Below the pieces are notes generated by a model that saw nothing but the letters and a program-made list of their open reading frames with translations, did no database searches and had not been told where the DNA came from. A DNA stretch of 57,063 nt, taken from assembly GCA_902810755.1 (NCBI GenBank), contig CADDYT010000022.1, positions 1 to 57,063 on the forward strand. Direction: 5' to 3'. The position numbers were made by a program, and so were the translations under genes. The first letter of the stretch is position 1, and each line of letters begins with the position of its first letter. This stretch comes from Chloroflexota bacterium (lineage in GTDB: Bacteria; Chloroflexota; Ktedonobacteria; Ktedonobacterales; Ktedonobacteraceae). Below, piece after piece: positions 25,742 to 34,700 of the stretch.

Positions 25742-26230
25742 TTACGCTAAACGATCCACCGCATCCTTCGCTTCCTTCAATCCCACGCCGGTCTTCTCCC
25801 GGTACAGCTTAATCGCTGCGATCTTCTTGCCGGAGAGCGCCAGTTGCCGCACCTCCGCCAGAAAGGCGAGCGCGGCACCCTCTTCCACGTCATTTACGTC
25901 CCCAACACTTCCCATCACCGGCTGCGCAGGCATTGAGAGCGACTGGCCGGACAGCAGCTCCCGCTCCATCTGCTCCACCGCCGCCTTCGCCTCGGCCAGC
26001 CCCACCCCGGTCATCTCCCGGTAGCGTTTAATCGCCGTAATCTTCTGCTTCCTCGTCAGTAACTCCGCTATCTCATCCCGGTTTCCGACCGGCATGCCCA
26101 TTTGCCCCTGCCTCTCCAGGGCCTCCAGCGAGCGCATCGGGTTCTCCCTGCGCCTGCGCGATGCCTGCGCGAACCCCATCACAATACCAACAACAAGCAC
26201 CAGCACAATCACCAGTACAATCGTACTCAT
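25742..26230 (-). CDS. Membrane-anchored protein with two ribosomal L7/L12 C-terminal-like domains
   Basis: A 162-residue protein. Residues about 2-24 form one membrane helix (STIVLVIVLVLVVGIVMGFA), followed by a basic RRRR stretch, so the rest should be cytoplasmic. Two similar domains follow: KQKITAIKRYREMTGVGLAE and GKKIAAIKLYREKTGVGLKE, each ending in AKAAVEQM or AKDAVDRLA. This K-x2-AIK-x-R-E-x-T-G-V/L-G-L-x-E-A-K-x-x-V pattern is that of the L7/L12 C-terminal domain, which in the ribosome recruits translation GTPases. It is not ribosomal L7/L12 itself. Start at 26230, with AGAGAGGA seven bases upstream; eight upstream codons lack a ribosome site. Faces the kinase tail to tail. Confidence 0.72.
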   Translation of the reverse strand: MSTIVLVIVLVLVVGIVMGFAQASRRRRENPMRSLEALERQGQMGMPVGNRDEIAELLTRKQKITAIKRYREMTGVGLAEAKAAVEQMERELLSGQSLSMPAQPVMGSVGDVNDVEEGAALAFLAEVRQLALSGKKIAAIKLYREKTGVGLKEAKDAVDRLA

Positions 26231-26377
26231 CTTATCCTCTCTTTCTGCCAGCATAGCAATTCACGACTCTACAATACCACATACAAGAAGCCCCTGCTCT
26301 ATCCACTACAGCGCGGTTCGTAAGGTATGTCATCCCGGCAGTTTGCCACCATATCACCAGCTATCCCATTTGCACTA

Positions 26378-26407
26378 TTGACAATACTTCCTCGCCTCTG
26401 TTGTAAT
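26378..26407 (+). promoter_or_regulatory. Sigma-70-type promoter upstream of the aminotransferase
   Basis: TTGACA at 26378-26383 and TGTAAT at 26402-26407, spacing 18. The transcript would start near 26414, just before the interrupted small frame at 26420, with a 180-base leader to the aminotransferase start at 26596. Confidence 0.5.
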
Positions 26408-26419
26408 TGCTGATAGCAC

Positions 26420-26557
26420 ATGCAGATCATCCAATCAGCAAGAAAGCAGGTGGAAATATAGCAGTCGAAAGCTTTGCTAGATGAATGGATAAACAAAGGA
26501 ATGACATTTGAGCATGATGATGAGCAAACTTCTGAGGATGCGGAGCGTAAGCAATGA
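26420..26557 (+). pseudogene. Possible remnant of a 45-residue small protein, interrupted by TAG
   Basis: Reading from ATG 26420 gives MQIIQSARKQVEI, then an in-frame TAG at 26459-26461, then QSKALLDEWINKGM and an acidic tail to TGA at 26555-26557. The second half looks like real protein (amphipathic, acidic end), but there is no ribosome site and no family I recognise. It may be a decayed small gene or chance. Confidence 0.25.
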
Positions 26558-26595
26558 CAGACAAGAAAATAGATAAAGATGGGGAGCAGATCTAA

Positions 26596-27771
26596 ATGGC
26601 CTTTGATTTGCAACGCGCGCGACAGGAGACGCCGGGCTGCGAGCAAGTGCTACACCTGAACAATGCCGGGGCCGCGCTCATGCCGCAGCCGGTGCTGGAT
26701 GCCGTCATCGCTCACCTGCAACGCGAGGCGCGCACAGGCGGCTACGAGGCGGCGGAAGAGGCACAGGGGGCCGTCGAACACGTCTATGATGCCGTCGCAG
26801 CCCTGATCGGCTGTACGCGCGATGAGGTTGCCATCATTGAAAATGCCACACGCGCCTGGGATATGGCTTTCTACTCCATCCCCTTCCAGCCGGGCGAGCG
26901 CATCCTCACCTCGATGGCCGAGTACGCCAGCAACTACATCGCCTATTTACAGGTTGCAGAGCGCACGGGCGCAACCATCCAGATCATCCCCAACGATGCG
27001 CACGGCCAGATCTCCGTCGAGGCCCTGCGCAGCGCCATTGATGAGCGCGTCAAACTCATCTCTGTAACGCATGTGCCAACCAATGGCGGTCTCGTCAATC
27101 CGGTGGCTGAGGTCGGCAAAATTGCGCGTGAGGCCGGTATTCTCTACCTTGTCGACGCCTGCCAGTCTGTGGGACAGATGCCCATCAACGTCGGGCAGAT
27201 TGGCTGCGATCTGCTCTCGGCGACCGGTCGCAAATACCTGCGCGGGCCGCGCGGCACCGGCTTTCTCTACGCGCGTAAAAACATCCTCGATCGCCTCCAG
27301 CCGCCCATGCTCGATCTGCACGCGGCACAGTGGACGGCCAGAGATCGCTACGAAATGCGTCCCGATGCGCGCCGCTTCGAGAACTGGGAGACCAACTACG
27401 CAGCAAAAATCGGCCTCGGCGTCGCCATTGACTACGCCCTGCAATGGGATATCCCCACCACGTGGCGACGCATCAAGAATCTCGCCTACACTCTGCGCGC
27501 CCGGCTCAGCCCGCTGCCCGGCGTCATCGTGCGCGACCGGGGCGTCACGCAGTGCGGCATCGTCACCTTCAGCGTTGAGGATAGGGACCCCGAAGTCATC
27601 CGCCAGGCCCTGCGCCAGCGCAACATCAACGTCTCCGTCACCACCGCCAGTTCCACCCTGCTCGATATGCAGGCTCGCGGTTTCACCAGCCTCGTCCGCG
27701 CCTCCATCCACTACTACAACACTGAGGAAGAGATTGAGAGATTCTGCCGCGCGCTGGAAACAATCATATAA
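26596..27771 (+). CDS. Class V aminotransferase (cysteine desulfurase/selenocysteine lyase-like)
   Basis: PLP-dependent enzyme of 391 residues, fold type I. The PLP site is visible: Asp in YLVDACQSVGQMP (pairs with the pyridine nitrogen) and the Schiff-base Lys in SATGRKYLRGPRGTGFLYAR. ENATRAWDMAF is the phosphate-binding region. The catalytic Cys loop that defines IscS/NifS-type desulfurases is not apparent, so this may act as a transaminase, lyase or hydrolase (kynureninase/isopenicillin-epimerase branch). ATG 26596 follows GGGGAG. The gene stands alone between a promoter at 26378 and the next kinase. The substrate cannot be inferred from neighbours. Confidence 0.8.
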   Translation: MAFDLQRARQETPGCEQVLHLNNAGAALMPQPVLDAVIAHLQREARTGGYEAAEEAQGAVEHVYDAVAALIGCTRDEVAIIENATRAWDMAFYSIPFQPGERILTSMAEYASNYIAYLQVAERTGATIQIIPNDAHGQISVEALRSAIDERVKLISVTHVPTNGGLVNPVAEVGKIAREAGILYLVDACQSVGQMPINVGQIGCDLLSATGRKYLRGPRGTGFLYARKNILDRLQPPMLDLHAAQWTARDRYEMRPDARRFENWETNYAAKIGLGVAIDYALQWDIPTTWRRIKNLAYTLRARLSPLPGVIVRDRGVTQCGIVTFSVEDRDPEVIRQALRQRNINVSVTTASSTLLDMQARGFTSLVRASIHYYNTEEEIERFCRALETII

Positions 27772-27829
27772 TCCAATCGCGTTTTATGGCTATATGAAGA
27801 ATCAGACCCTTCCATTGAGAGGTGTTTTG

Positions 27830-27838
27830 TGTTATAGT
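27830..27838 (+). promoter_or_regulatory. Extended -10 promoter for the sensor kinase
   Basis: TGT-TATAGT, with TATAGT at 27833-27838, about 46 bases before ATG 27885. The -35 region is weak. GAGGTGG provides the ribosome site. Confidence 0.42.
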
Positions 27839-27884
27839 ATTTATCATTCACGATGTTCTCTCAGTATTGATATGAGGTGGAACA

Positions 27885-30134
27885 ATGCCACTCGAAGGAT
27901 TGCAGCTGGGCCATTATCGCCTGATTCGCCTGGTGGGCAGCGGCGGCATGGGGGAAGTGTATCTTGCCGAAGACCCGCGTATTCACCGGCAGGTGGCCAT
28001 TAAGGTGATTCGCACAGAGATCAGCGCGCAGCCCGGCCTTTCCGGCGAAGAGGATGCGGCCCGCCTCTTCCAGCGCGAGGCCAAAGCCATTGCCATGCTC
28101 GATCACCCGCACATCCTGCCGCTGTATGACTATGGCGAGCAAGAGGCCAGTGGCGCGCGCTTCACCTATCTCGTCATGCCCTTTCGCCCGGAAGGCTCGC
28201 TCACCAACTGGCTGCGCCAGCACAGTAGCGACCGCTTGCCCTCCTCCACAGACGTTGTCCACTTCATCCAGCAGGCGGCCAGCGCGCTGCAATACGCCCA
28301 CGACCGCCAGATTATCCACCAGGATGTCAAGCCCTCCAACTTCCTCATCCGCAATAACCCGGATACGCCGTACCGTCCCGATCTGCTGCTGACCGATTTC
28401 GGCGTTGCAAAGCTGAGCAGCGCGACCTCCAGCGTGAGCCATAGCATTCGCGGCACCCCGACCTATATGGCCCCGGAACAGTGGAGCGGCGACCCCGTAC
28501 CGGCGACAGATCAATACGCGCTGGCAGTCATGGCCTATGAACTTCTGGTAGGTCACCCGCCCTTTCAGGGATCGCCCATGCGCATGATGTACCTGCACGC
28601 CAACACGCAGGCACAGCCGCCTAGCACGCTCAACCCGCAATTGCCGCACGATGTCGATATTGTGCTGCTACATGCGCTGGCCAAGCAGCCCGAGGGACGT
28701 TTCCTCTCCATCACCGCCTTCGCCAACGCCTTCCGCCAGGCGTTGCAGGACGTCGATGTGCCAACGCTCATCAACTCGGCCCCTGCCGCCGACAGCAAAG
28801 ACCTGCAAATTACCCTCGCCATCAGCCCGGCAGAGGCCATCAACGGCACGCAGCGTACCCTGAACCTGCCCGGCGGGAAAAGAATACAGGTGGTAGTACC
28901 GGCCAACGCTTACGATGGGCAGATTCTGCGTCTCGACCCTGGCAGCGGCTCCATCTTCCCGAACGGCGCCGCGAACAGCCTTCATGGTATGCTGGTCTTG
29001 AAGCTTGCTGTAAGGCAAACAGCCGGGTCAGTAACACCTTTTCTCGGCATCCCAGGCTCTTCCAACCCGCAACTACCGGCCATCTCAGCTTCCGACCCGA
29101 ATCTGCCGACGGTGCCAATAGCTGACCCACAGATGCATTCGACACAACTGGCCGGCTCCCGGCTCAGCCCGGTCACTCCACCACCGATTGTCGTTCAGAC
29201 GCGGCCACCCGCTCAGGCCACAGGCGGCGGATTCAATCTCAAAGGCTTCGCCCTTGTCGCGCTCGCCCTGCTCGTCCTGCTGGGCAGCGGCGGATTTTTC
29301 TTCTATGCCACGCGGCCAGGTCAGCCCGCCCCTGCCGGTCAGAACAACGCGACCTCGACCGCTCTGGCGAACAGCGCGAATATTACCGCAACCGCTCAGG
29401 CCAATGCTGTCGCGACGGCGCGCGCCAGCGGAGCCGCGACCCAGCAGGCCAACGCCCAGGCCACCGCCCAGGCCAATGCTGTCGCCACCGCTCAGGTACA
29501 GGCCACCGCCCAGGCCAATGCGACGGCAACCGCTCGCGCCAGCACGCAAACCAATCCCAACCCCTACCCGCCCTACACCGGCACCCTGGCCCTCTCTGAC
29601 CCTTTAAGCGACAACAATCAGGGCAATGAGTGGCGCACCTATACCGATACCCTCAGTTCCTGCAACTTCTCCGGCGGCAGCTACCAGATTGTAGAGACGA
29701 AGAATAAGTATTATGCCGACTGCGGCTCGCAAACGCTTTCCTACAGCAATTTCACGCTCCAGGTACAGATGCAGTTCGTGCAAGGCGATTGCGGCGGCGT
29801 CATCTTCCGCGCCGACCCCACCCTCACACAATTTTACTTCTTCCGCATCTGCCAGGATGGCACCTATGCCCTGCTCAACTATGTCGACAACACCAACACC
29901 AACGCAGTGACGCTGGCCGCGAGTTCCACTGCCAGCATTCAAACCGGCTCCGGCGCCTCTAACCTGCTCGCCATCGTGGCAAATAACAACGCGATCAGCC
30001 TTTACATCAACAACCAGCTTATCGCCTCAGTTGTCGACAGTAACTACAGCAGCGGCCATATCGCCTTCTTCGCGCAATCTGAGGGTAATCTCACCGAAGT
30101 TGCGTTCACCAACCTGAAGGTCTGGAATATCTGA
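27885..30134 (+). CDS. Transmembrane Ser/Thr kinase with DnaJ-C-like and jelly-roll domains
   Basis: A 749-residue PknB-type receptor kinase. The kinase (about 10-280) is complete: GSGGMG loop (18-23), Lys40, HQDVKPSN (145-152, Gln for Arg), DFG (171-173) and APEQW. Residues about 304-375 (ITLAISPAEAINGTQRTLNL, then VPANAYDGQILRL and later LVLKLAV) match the DnaJ C-terminal substrate-binding domain, an unusual partner. One membrane helix follows near 450-472, then an Ala/Thr/Gln-rich linker of imperfect repeats (ATAQANAVATA), then an extracellular jelly-roll-like domain (about 570-749; paired Cys in SCNF, ADCGS, GDCGG and RICQDG) of the LamG/DUF1080 kind. It probably senses a carbohydrate or surface ligand outside. 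Confidence 0.85.
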   Translation: MPLEGLQLGHYRLIRLVGSGGMGEVYLAEDPRIHRQVAIKVIRTEISAQPGLSGEEDAARLFQREAKAIAMLDHPHILPLYDYGEQEASGARFTYLVMPFRPEGSLTNWLRQHSSDRLPSSTDVVHFIQQAASALQYAHDRQIIHQDVKPSNFLIRNNPDTPYRPDLLLTDFGVAKLSSATSSVSHSIRGTPTYMAPEQWSGDPVPATDQYALAVMAYELLVGHPPFQGSPMRMMYLHANTQAQPPSTLNPQLPHDVDIVLLHALAKQPEGRFLSITAFANAFRQALQDVDVPTLINSAPAADSKDLQITLAISPAEAINGTQRTLNLPGGKRIQVVVPANAYDGQILRLDPGSGSIFPNGAANSLHGMLVLKLAVRQTAGSVTPFLGIPGSSNPQLPAISASDPNLPTVPIADPQMHSTQLAGSRLSPVTPPPIVVQTRPPAQATGGGFNLKGFALVALALLVLLGSGGFFFYATRPGQPAPAGQNNATSTALANSANITATAQANAVATARASGAATQQANAQATAQANAVATAQVQATAQANATATARASTQTNPNPYPPYTGTLALSDPLSDNNQGNEWRTYTDTLSSCNFSGGSYQIVETKNKYYADCGSQTLSYSNFTLQVQMQFVQGDCGGVIFRADPTLTQFYFFRICQDGTYALLNYVDNTNTNAVTLAASSTASIQTGSGASNLLAIVANNNAISLYINNQLIASVVDSNYSSGHIAFFAQSEGNLTEVAFTNLKVWNI

Positions 30135-30153
30135 AAAGACAGCAGGAGCAAAC

Positions 30154-30199
30154 GCAAGCAGGCCAGCCCGGCGGTTTGCCGCCGGGCTGGCCTGCTTGC
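30154..30199. terminator. Perfect 21-bp bidirectional hairpin
   Basis: GCAAGCAGGCCAGCCCGGCGG (30154-30174) is perfectly complementary to 30179-30199 with a four-base TTTG loop. It lies between the convergent kinase and YtxH-like genes, where a two-way terminator is expected, although no long U-tract follows. Its GCAGGCCAGCC ends are shared with the family B repeats. Confidence 0.75.
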
Positions 30200-30227
30200 A
30201 TTCAAGTTTCAGACTATTCACTGTTGT

Positions 30228-30530
30228 TCAGGGCTGCAGATCAGGGTTAACGTACTCCGGGTAAGCTGGCCTGTAGGGCTGCTCCACCATCGTATCCACC
30301 GCGTTCGGTGTCGTCTCCCTCCTCGCCAGATTCTTCAGCCCGCGCTCCACCGGCGACTCCGGCCCCATCGCGCGCTGCACTATTTGCTGCAACTGCTCGT
30401 TACCGGCAAGCTGGCTTCCCATATCCTGCAGCCGCTCGCCCAGCATCTGCCGCAACTCCTGCCCCGGCATCGGCGCGAACAACATGCCAAGTCCGGCCCC
30501 GATCAAAGCGCCAACCAGAAACTTATTCAT
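30228..30530 (-). CDS. YtxH-like small membrane-associated protein
   Basis: A 100-residue protein starting MNKFLVGALIGAGLGMLFAP, the Gly/Ala-rich N-terminal helix plus MLFAP that marks the YtxH family. The remainder is an amphipathic, charged helical segment (ELRQMLGERLQDMG) and a Pro-rich tail. Homologues are stress-associated; the molecular role is unclear. ATG at 30530 follows GGAGTGG on the minus strand. It is a single gene, ended by the hairpin at 30154-30199. Confidence 0.7.
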   Translation of the reverse strand: MNKFLVGALIGAGLGMLFAPMPGQELRQMLGERLQDMGSQLAGNEQLQQIVQRAMGPESPVERGLKNLARRETTPNAVDTMVEQPYRPAYPEYVNPDLQP

Positions 30531-30675
30531 CTTCCACTCCTTTCCGTTGTATCTCTACCACAACTTCCGTAAAATATAGCCACCTGCACAAAAACAATCA
30601 CAAAAGGTCAACTAAAGAAATACACGGGAAGCTAGCGGAAGTGGTTTCAGACGCATGAAGCCGCTTTCTCTCTCA

Positions 30676-30684
30676 TGATATAAT
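30676..30684 (+). promoter_or_regulatory. Extended -10 promoter for the DJ-1/PfpI gene
   Basis: TGA-TATAAT with TATAAT at 30679-30684, about 48 bases before the start codon. No good -35 is seen. Confidence 0.5.
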
Positions 30685-30731
30685 GTTCGATAGTGATTTC
30701 ACCGAGAGAAGATAGAGCAAAGGAGCGAATG

Positions 30732-31262
30732 ATGCGTCTACAGGGAAAGAGCGTTGGCGTTTTTGTAGCTCAGGAAGTGGAAGACCTGGAATTCTGGGTA
30801 CCGGTTATGCGCCTGATCGAAGAGGGGGCGAATGTTGTCATTATCGGCCTCACGAAACAGACGGTTCGCGGCAAGCATGGGCTGGAGATGACGCCCGATG
30901 TTAGCATTGAGGAAGCGCCGAAGGCAGAGACGCTGGATGGACTTGTTATCCCTGGCGGCTGGGCGCCCGACAAATTGCGGCGCAATCAGGCCGTTTTGCA
31001 ACTCGTGCGCGATATGTACGAGCAGGGTAAGATTATCGGCACGATCTGTCATGGCGGCTGGGTTCCCATCTCGGCGGGCATCATGCGCGGCCACAAAGCT
31101 ACCGGTTCGACCGGCATCAAGGATGATATCACCAACGCGGGCGGCATCTGGGTCGACGAAGCGGCTTTCCGCGAAGGCAACCTCGTCTGGGGGCGCGTTG
31201 TGGAAGATATTCCGGTGTTTTGCCGGGAACTGGTGGCTGCTCTCGCTGAACAGCGACTATGA
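30732..31262 (+). CDS. DJ-1/PfpI-family protein
   Basis: A 176-residue member of the DJ-1/PfpI glutamine-amidotransferase-like superfamily, whose members act as glyoxalases/deglycases, chaperones or proteases. VGVFVAQEVEDLEFWVPVMRL is the N-terminal strand with the conserved acidic residue, and IIGTICHGGWVPISAGIMRG holds the nucleophile elbow with Cys-His (ICHGG), as in PfpI. Start placed at ATG 30732 because AAAGGAG ends six bases upstream; ATG 30729 is equally possible. The interrupted hicA starts 40 bases after its stop. Confidence 0.85.
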   Translation: MRLQGKSVGVFVAQEVEDLEFWVPVMRLIEEGANVVIIGLTKQTVRGKHGLEMTPDVSIEEAPKAETLDGLVIPGGWAPDKLRRNQAVLQLVRDMYEQGKIIGTICHGGWVPISAGIMRGHKATGSTGIKDDITNAGGIWVDEAAFREGNLVWGRVVEDIPVFCRELVAALAEQRL

Positions 31263-31302
31263 CAGCCATAAAATAAATATTTAGGATGGTCTCGTAGATT
31301 GG

Positions 31303-31497
31303 ATGAAAGTTAGAGACGTTATCAAGCTGATCGAAGCAGATGGATGGTACCTGATTAGTACAGAGGGCGATCATCGCCAGTACAAGCACCCGACGAAGCG
31401 AGGTTGAGTTACTGTTGCGGGGCATCCAGGTAAAGAAGTTCCACCAGGAACTCTGATTAGCATTTTTAAACAAGCACAAATCCCAAGGAGGAGATAA
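31303..31497 (+). pseudogene. hicA: HicA toxin gene interrupted by in-frame TGA
   Basis: HicA is an mRNA interferase toxin with a double-stranded-RNA-binding-like fold. Translation gives MKVRDVIKLIEADGWYLIST, the catalytic GDHRQYKHPTKRG (His24), then TGA at codon 35 (31405-31407), then VTVAGHPGKEVPPGTLISIF to TAA at 31495. Both halves are in the same frame and together form a full-length 64-residue HicA, so a single base change (for example CGA to TGA) explains it. The first 34 residues alone lack the last strand and helix, so the toxin is probably inactive. A sequencing error or stop readthrough remain possible. The hicB ribosome site AAGGAGG lies in its last codons. Confidence 0.85.
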
Positions 31498-31498
31498 G

Positions 31499-31729
31499 AT
31501 GTACCGCTACCTTATCATTATCGAAAAAGGGGAGGAGAATTACGGGGCATATTCTCCTGATCTGCCAGGATGTGTTGCAGTGGGAGATACAGTCGAGGAA
31601 GTTGAGAGAAATATGCGTGAGGCGATCAAGATGCATATAAAGGGCATGATTGAGGATCATGAGCCAATTCCGGTGCCTCAAAGCACCGCGGAGTACGTAG
31701 ATATCGCCTTACCGGACACGGCAGCTTAG
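31499..31729 (+). CDS. hicB: HicB-family antitoxin
   Basis: Antitoxin partner of HicA, 76 residues. MYRYLIIIEKGEENYGAYSPDLPGC followed by VAVGDTVEEVERNMREAIKMH is the typical partially degraded RNase-H-like HicB fold (the Y-x-A-x-x-P-D-L-P-G-C motif). It starts two bases after the hicA stop with AAGGAGG at about 31485-31491, so the two were co-translated. No C-terminal DNA-binding domain is apparent; the tail (VPQSTAEYVDIALPD) is short. With hicA broken, this antitoxin has no obvious local partner. Confidence 0.88.
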   Translation: MYRYLIIIEKGEENYGAYSPDLPGCVAVGDTVEEVERNMREAIKMHIKGMIEDHEPIPVPQSTAEYVDIALPDTAA

Positions 31730-31763
31730 TCCATTCAAAATAGAGGAGGGGATTGGGGAGCGT

Positions 31764-34700
31764 ATGAGCAAGTTTTTAGAGACCCTGGCGCAGCGCGTTT
31801 TGATCTATGACGGTGCGATGGGGACAAATATACAACGCTATCAATTGACGGCAGAGGATTATGGCGGACAGACGACCGAGGGCTGCAACGAATATCTGGT
31901 GCTGACAAAGCCAGCCGTGATCGAGGAGATTCACGCGGGCTTTCTTGAGGTCGGCTGCGATGTGCTGGAAACCGATTCGTTTACCGGCAGCCGCCTCAAG
32001 CTGGATGAGTATGGGCTTGGCGAGCTGACGCACGAGATTAATCTGGCCGCCGCTCGCCTGGCGCGCCGCGTGGCCGATCGCTATAGCACGCCTGAGCAGC
32101 CGCGTTTCGTTGCCGGTTCCATCGGCCCCACCGGCATGCTTCCGTCCTCGGATGATCCCCTGCTCAGCAATATCAGCTATCAGCAACTGGTTGAGGTCTT
32201 CCGCGAGCAGGCCGCCGCGCTGCTGGAAGGCGGAGTCGATGTCCTGCTGACGGAGACCAATCAGGATATGCTGGAAGTGCGAGCCATCATCACCGGCATG
32301 CGCCGCGCCATGCAACAGGTCGGGCGCAGCGTTCCCATTCAGGCCCAGGTCTCGCTCGATACCAGCGGGCGCATGCTGCTCGGCACCGACATCGCCGCCG
32401 TCATGACCACGCTCGCCAACCTGCGCGTCGATATCATTGGCCTCAACTGCTCGACGGGGCCGGATTATATGCGCGAGCCGGTGCGTTTCCTCTCCGAAAA
32501 CTGCCCGCTGCCCATCTCCACCATCCCCAACGCGGGCATTCCGCTCAACGTCAACGGGCAGGCCGTCTACCCGATGGAGCCGGAGCAAATGGCCGCTGCG
32601 CTGCGCGAATTCATCACCGAGTTCGGCGTCAACATCGTCGGCGGCTGCTGCGGCAACAGCCACGAACACCTGCGCGCCATTGTGCGCGCCTGCCGCAACG
32701 CTCCCCGCCGTGCGCGGCCCATCGCCGATAGCAACATCACCGGCAAAGATTTCACAAAAATCTCCATCCCGCTCGTCTCAAGCGGTATCCGCGCCACCGC
32801 ATTGCAGCAGAACCCACCGCCTCTGCTGGTTGGCGAGCGCGTCAACGCTCAGGGCAGCCGCAAAGCGAAACAGGCCTTGCTCAACGATGACTACGATACC
32901 CTGCTTGCCATCGCGCGCGAACAGGTCGAGGGCGGCGCGCACGTGCTGGATGTGCAGACGGCGCTAACCGAGCGCACCGATGAGGCAGAGCAGATGGCAA
33001 GGACCATCAAGAAGCTCTCTATGGGTATCGAGACTCCGCTCGTCATCGACACTACCGAGGCCAATGTCATCAAGGCCGCGCTGGAAACCTATCCCGGTCG
33101 CGCCATCATCAACTCGATTAATATGGAGACGGGCCGCGCGAAAATCGATAGCGTGCTGCCGATGGCGCTGGAGCATGGAGCCGCCGTCGTTGCCCTGACC
33201 ATCGACGAGGTGGGCATGGGCAAGACAGAGGCACGCAAAGTCGAGATCGCGCGCAACATCTATGAGATTTGCGTCAACGAGTACGGGCTGGCTCCCGACG
33301 CGCTCATCTTTGACCCGCTCACCTTCCCCATCACCACCGGGCAGGAAGAATTGCAAACGGCGGCCATCGAGACGCTCAACGCCATCACGCGCATCAAGGC
33401 CGAATTGCCCGGCGTGCTGACTATTCTGGGTGTCAGCAACGTCTCCTTCGGCCTGCAAGCGCACGCGCGCGCCGTTCTCAACAGCGTCTTCCTCTACCAT
33501 GCCGTCAAAGCCGGGCTTGATCTCGCCATCGTCAACCCGACGCACATCACGCCCTATGCCGAGATCGATGCCGAGCAGCGCCAGCTGGCCGAAGACCTGA
33601 TCTACAACCAGCCCGACGCCCTGCCGCGCTACATCGCCTACTTCGAGGCCCACGCGCCACAGCAGGCAAGCGAGAGCGCGAAGGCCGACCCGACCGAGGG
33701 CATGACCACCGATGAAAAGATTCACTGGCACATCCTGCACCGGCGCAAAGAAGGCATCGAGCCGCTCATCGATCAATCCATCGCGCGGCATGCAGAGGAG
33801 CAGGGTATGCCTGCGAGCGAGGCGGCAGTGCAGGTACTCAATACCGTGCTGCTACCCGCTATGAAGGATGTCGGCGACCGTTTCGGCGCGGGAGAACTCA
33901 TCCTGCCTTTCGTGCTGCAATCAGCCGAGGTGATGAAACGCGCCGTCGCCCACCTGGAAAGGTATCTGGAAAAGAAGGAAGGCTATACGAAAGGCAAGGT
34001 GGTGCTGGCCACCGTCTTTGGCGACGTGCATGATATCGGCAAAAACCTGGTCAACACCATCCTGAGCAACAACGGCTACACCGTCTATGATCTGGGCAAG
34101 CAGGTGCCGCTCAATACCATCATCGATAAGGCCATCGAGGTCAACGCCGACGCCATCGGCCTATCCGCCCTGCTGGTCAGCACCTCGAAGCAGATGCCGC
34201 TCTGCGTCAAAGAACTGCATAGACGCGGCCTCAGCTTCCCCGTCATCGTCGGCGGCGCGGCCATCAACCGCTCCTACGGGCGGCGCATCCTCTTCGTTGA
34301 CGAGCAAACGCCGGACTCGACGCCCGTTCCCTATGAACACGGCGTCTTCTACGCCCGCGACGCCTTCGAGGGCCTGGAAATCGTCGACAAACTGACCAAC
34401 GGCCCCGCAGAGCGTGCTGCCCTCGTGCAGCGCGCCATTAGCGAGGCCCTGCGCGAACGGCAGAAAAAAGCTGCAGCGGCAACAACCGATGAAACAGCCG
34501 GTTCCACAGAGCAGACAACGCCATCCATCAGCATTCGCCCGCTCACAGAGATTCCACAGCCGCCGTTCTGGGGGCCGCGCGTGCTGGAACGTATCGGCCT
34601 GGAAGATGTCGCCGCCTGCATGGACCTCAACACGCTCTTCCGCCTGCACTGGGGCGGCAAGGCGCACGGCCAGGATTTCAACCGCCTGGTAGAGCAGGAG

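Larger units (their letters stand above)
26231..26595. other. Intergenic region with promoter and remnant small ORF
   Basis: Between two divergent genes. A plus-strand promoter (26378-26407) and a small frame interrupted by TAG (26420-26557) are described separately. From 26281 to 26377 I see nothing beyond a short GTATGTCATCCCGGCAG that faintly resembles the family A repeat arm. A 13-codon frame (26554-26595, MTDKKIDKDGEQI) ends just before the aminotransferase start and holds its ribosome site; it is probably not a gene. Confidence 0.4.

Noticed and set aside
26281..26377. Further family A arm (GTATGTCATCCCGGCAG)
   Set aside because: Only about nine bases resemble the arm and the rest does not; not enough to call a copy.
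26554..26595. 13-codon frame just before the aminotransferase
   Set aside because: It contains the ribosome site of the next gene and has no site of its own; very likely leader sequence.
31730..31763. Cobalamin riboswitch for metH
   Set aside because: Only 34 bases separate hicB from metH, and no B12-box-like sequence occurs there.
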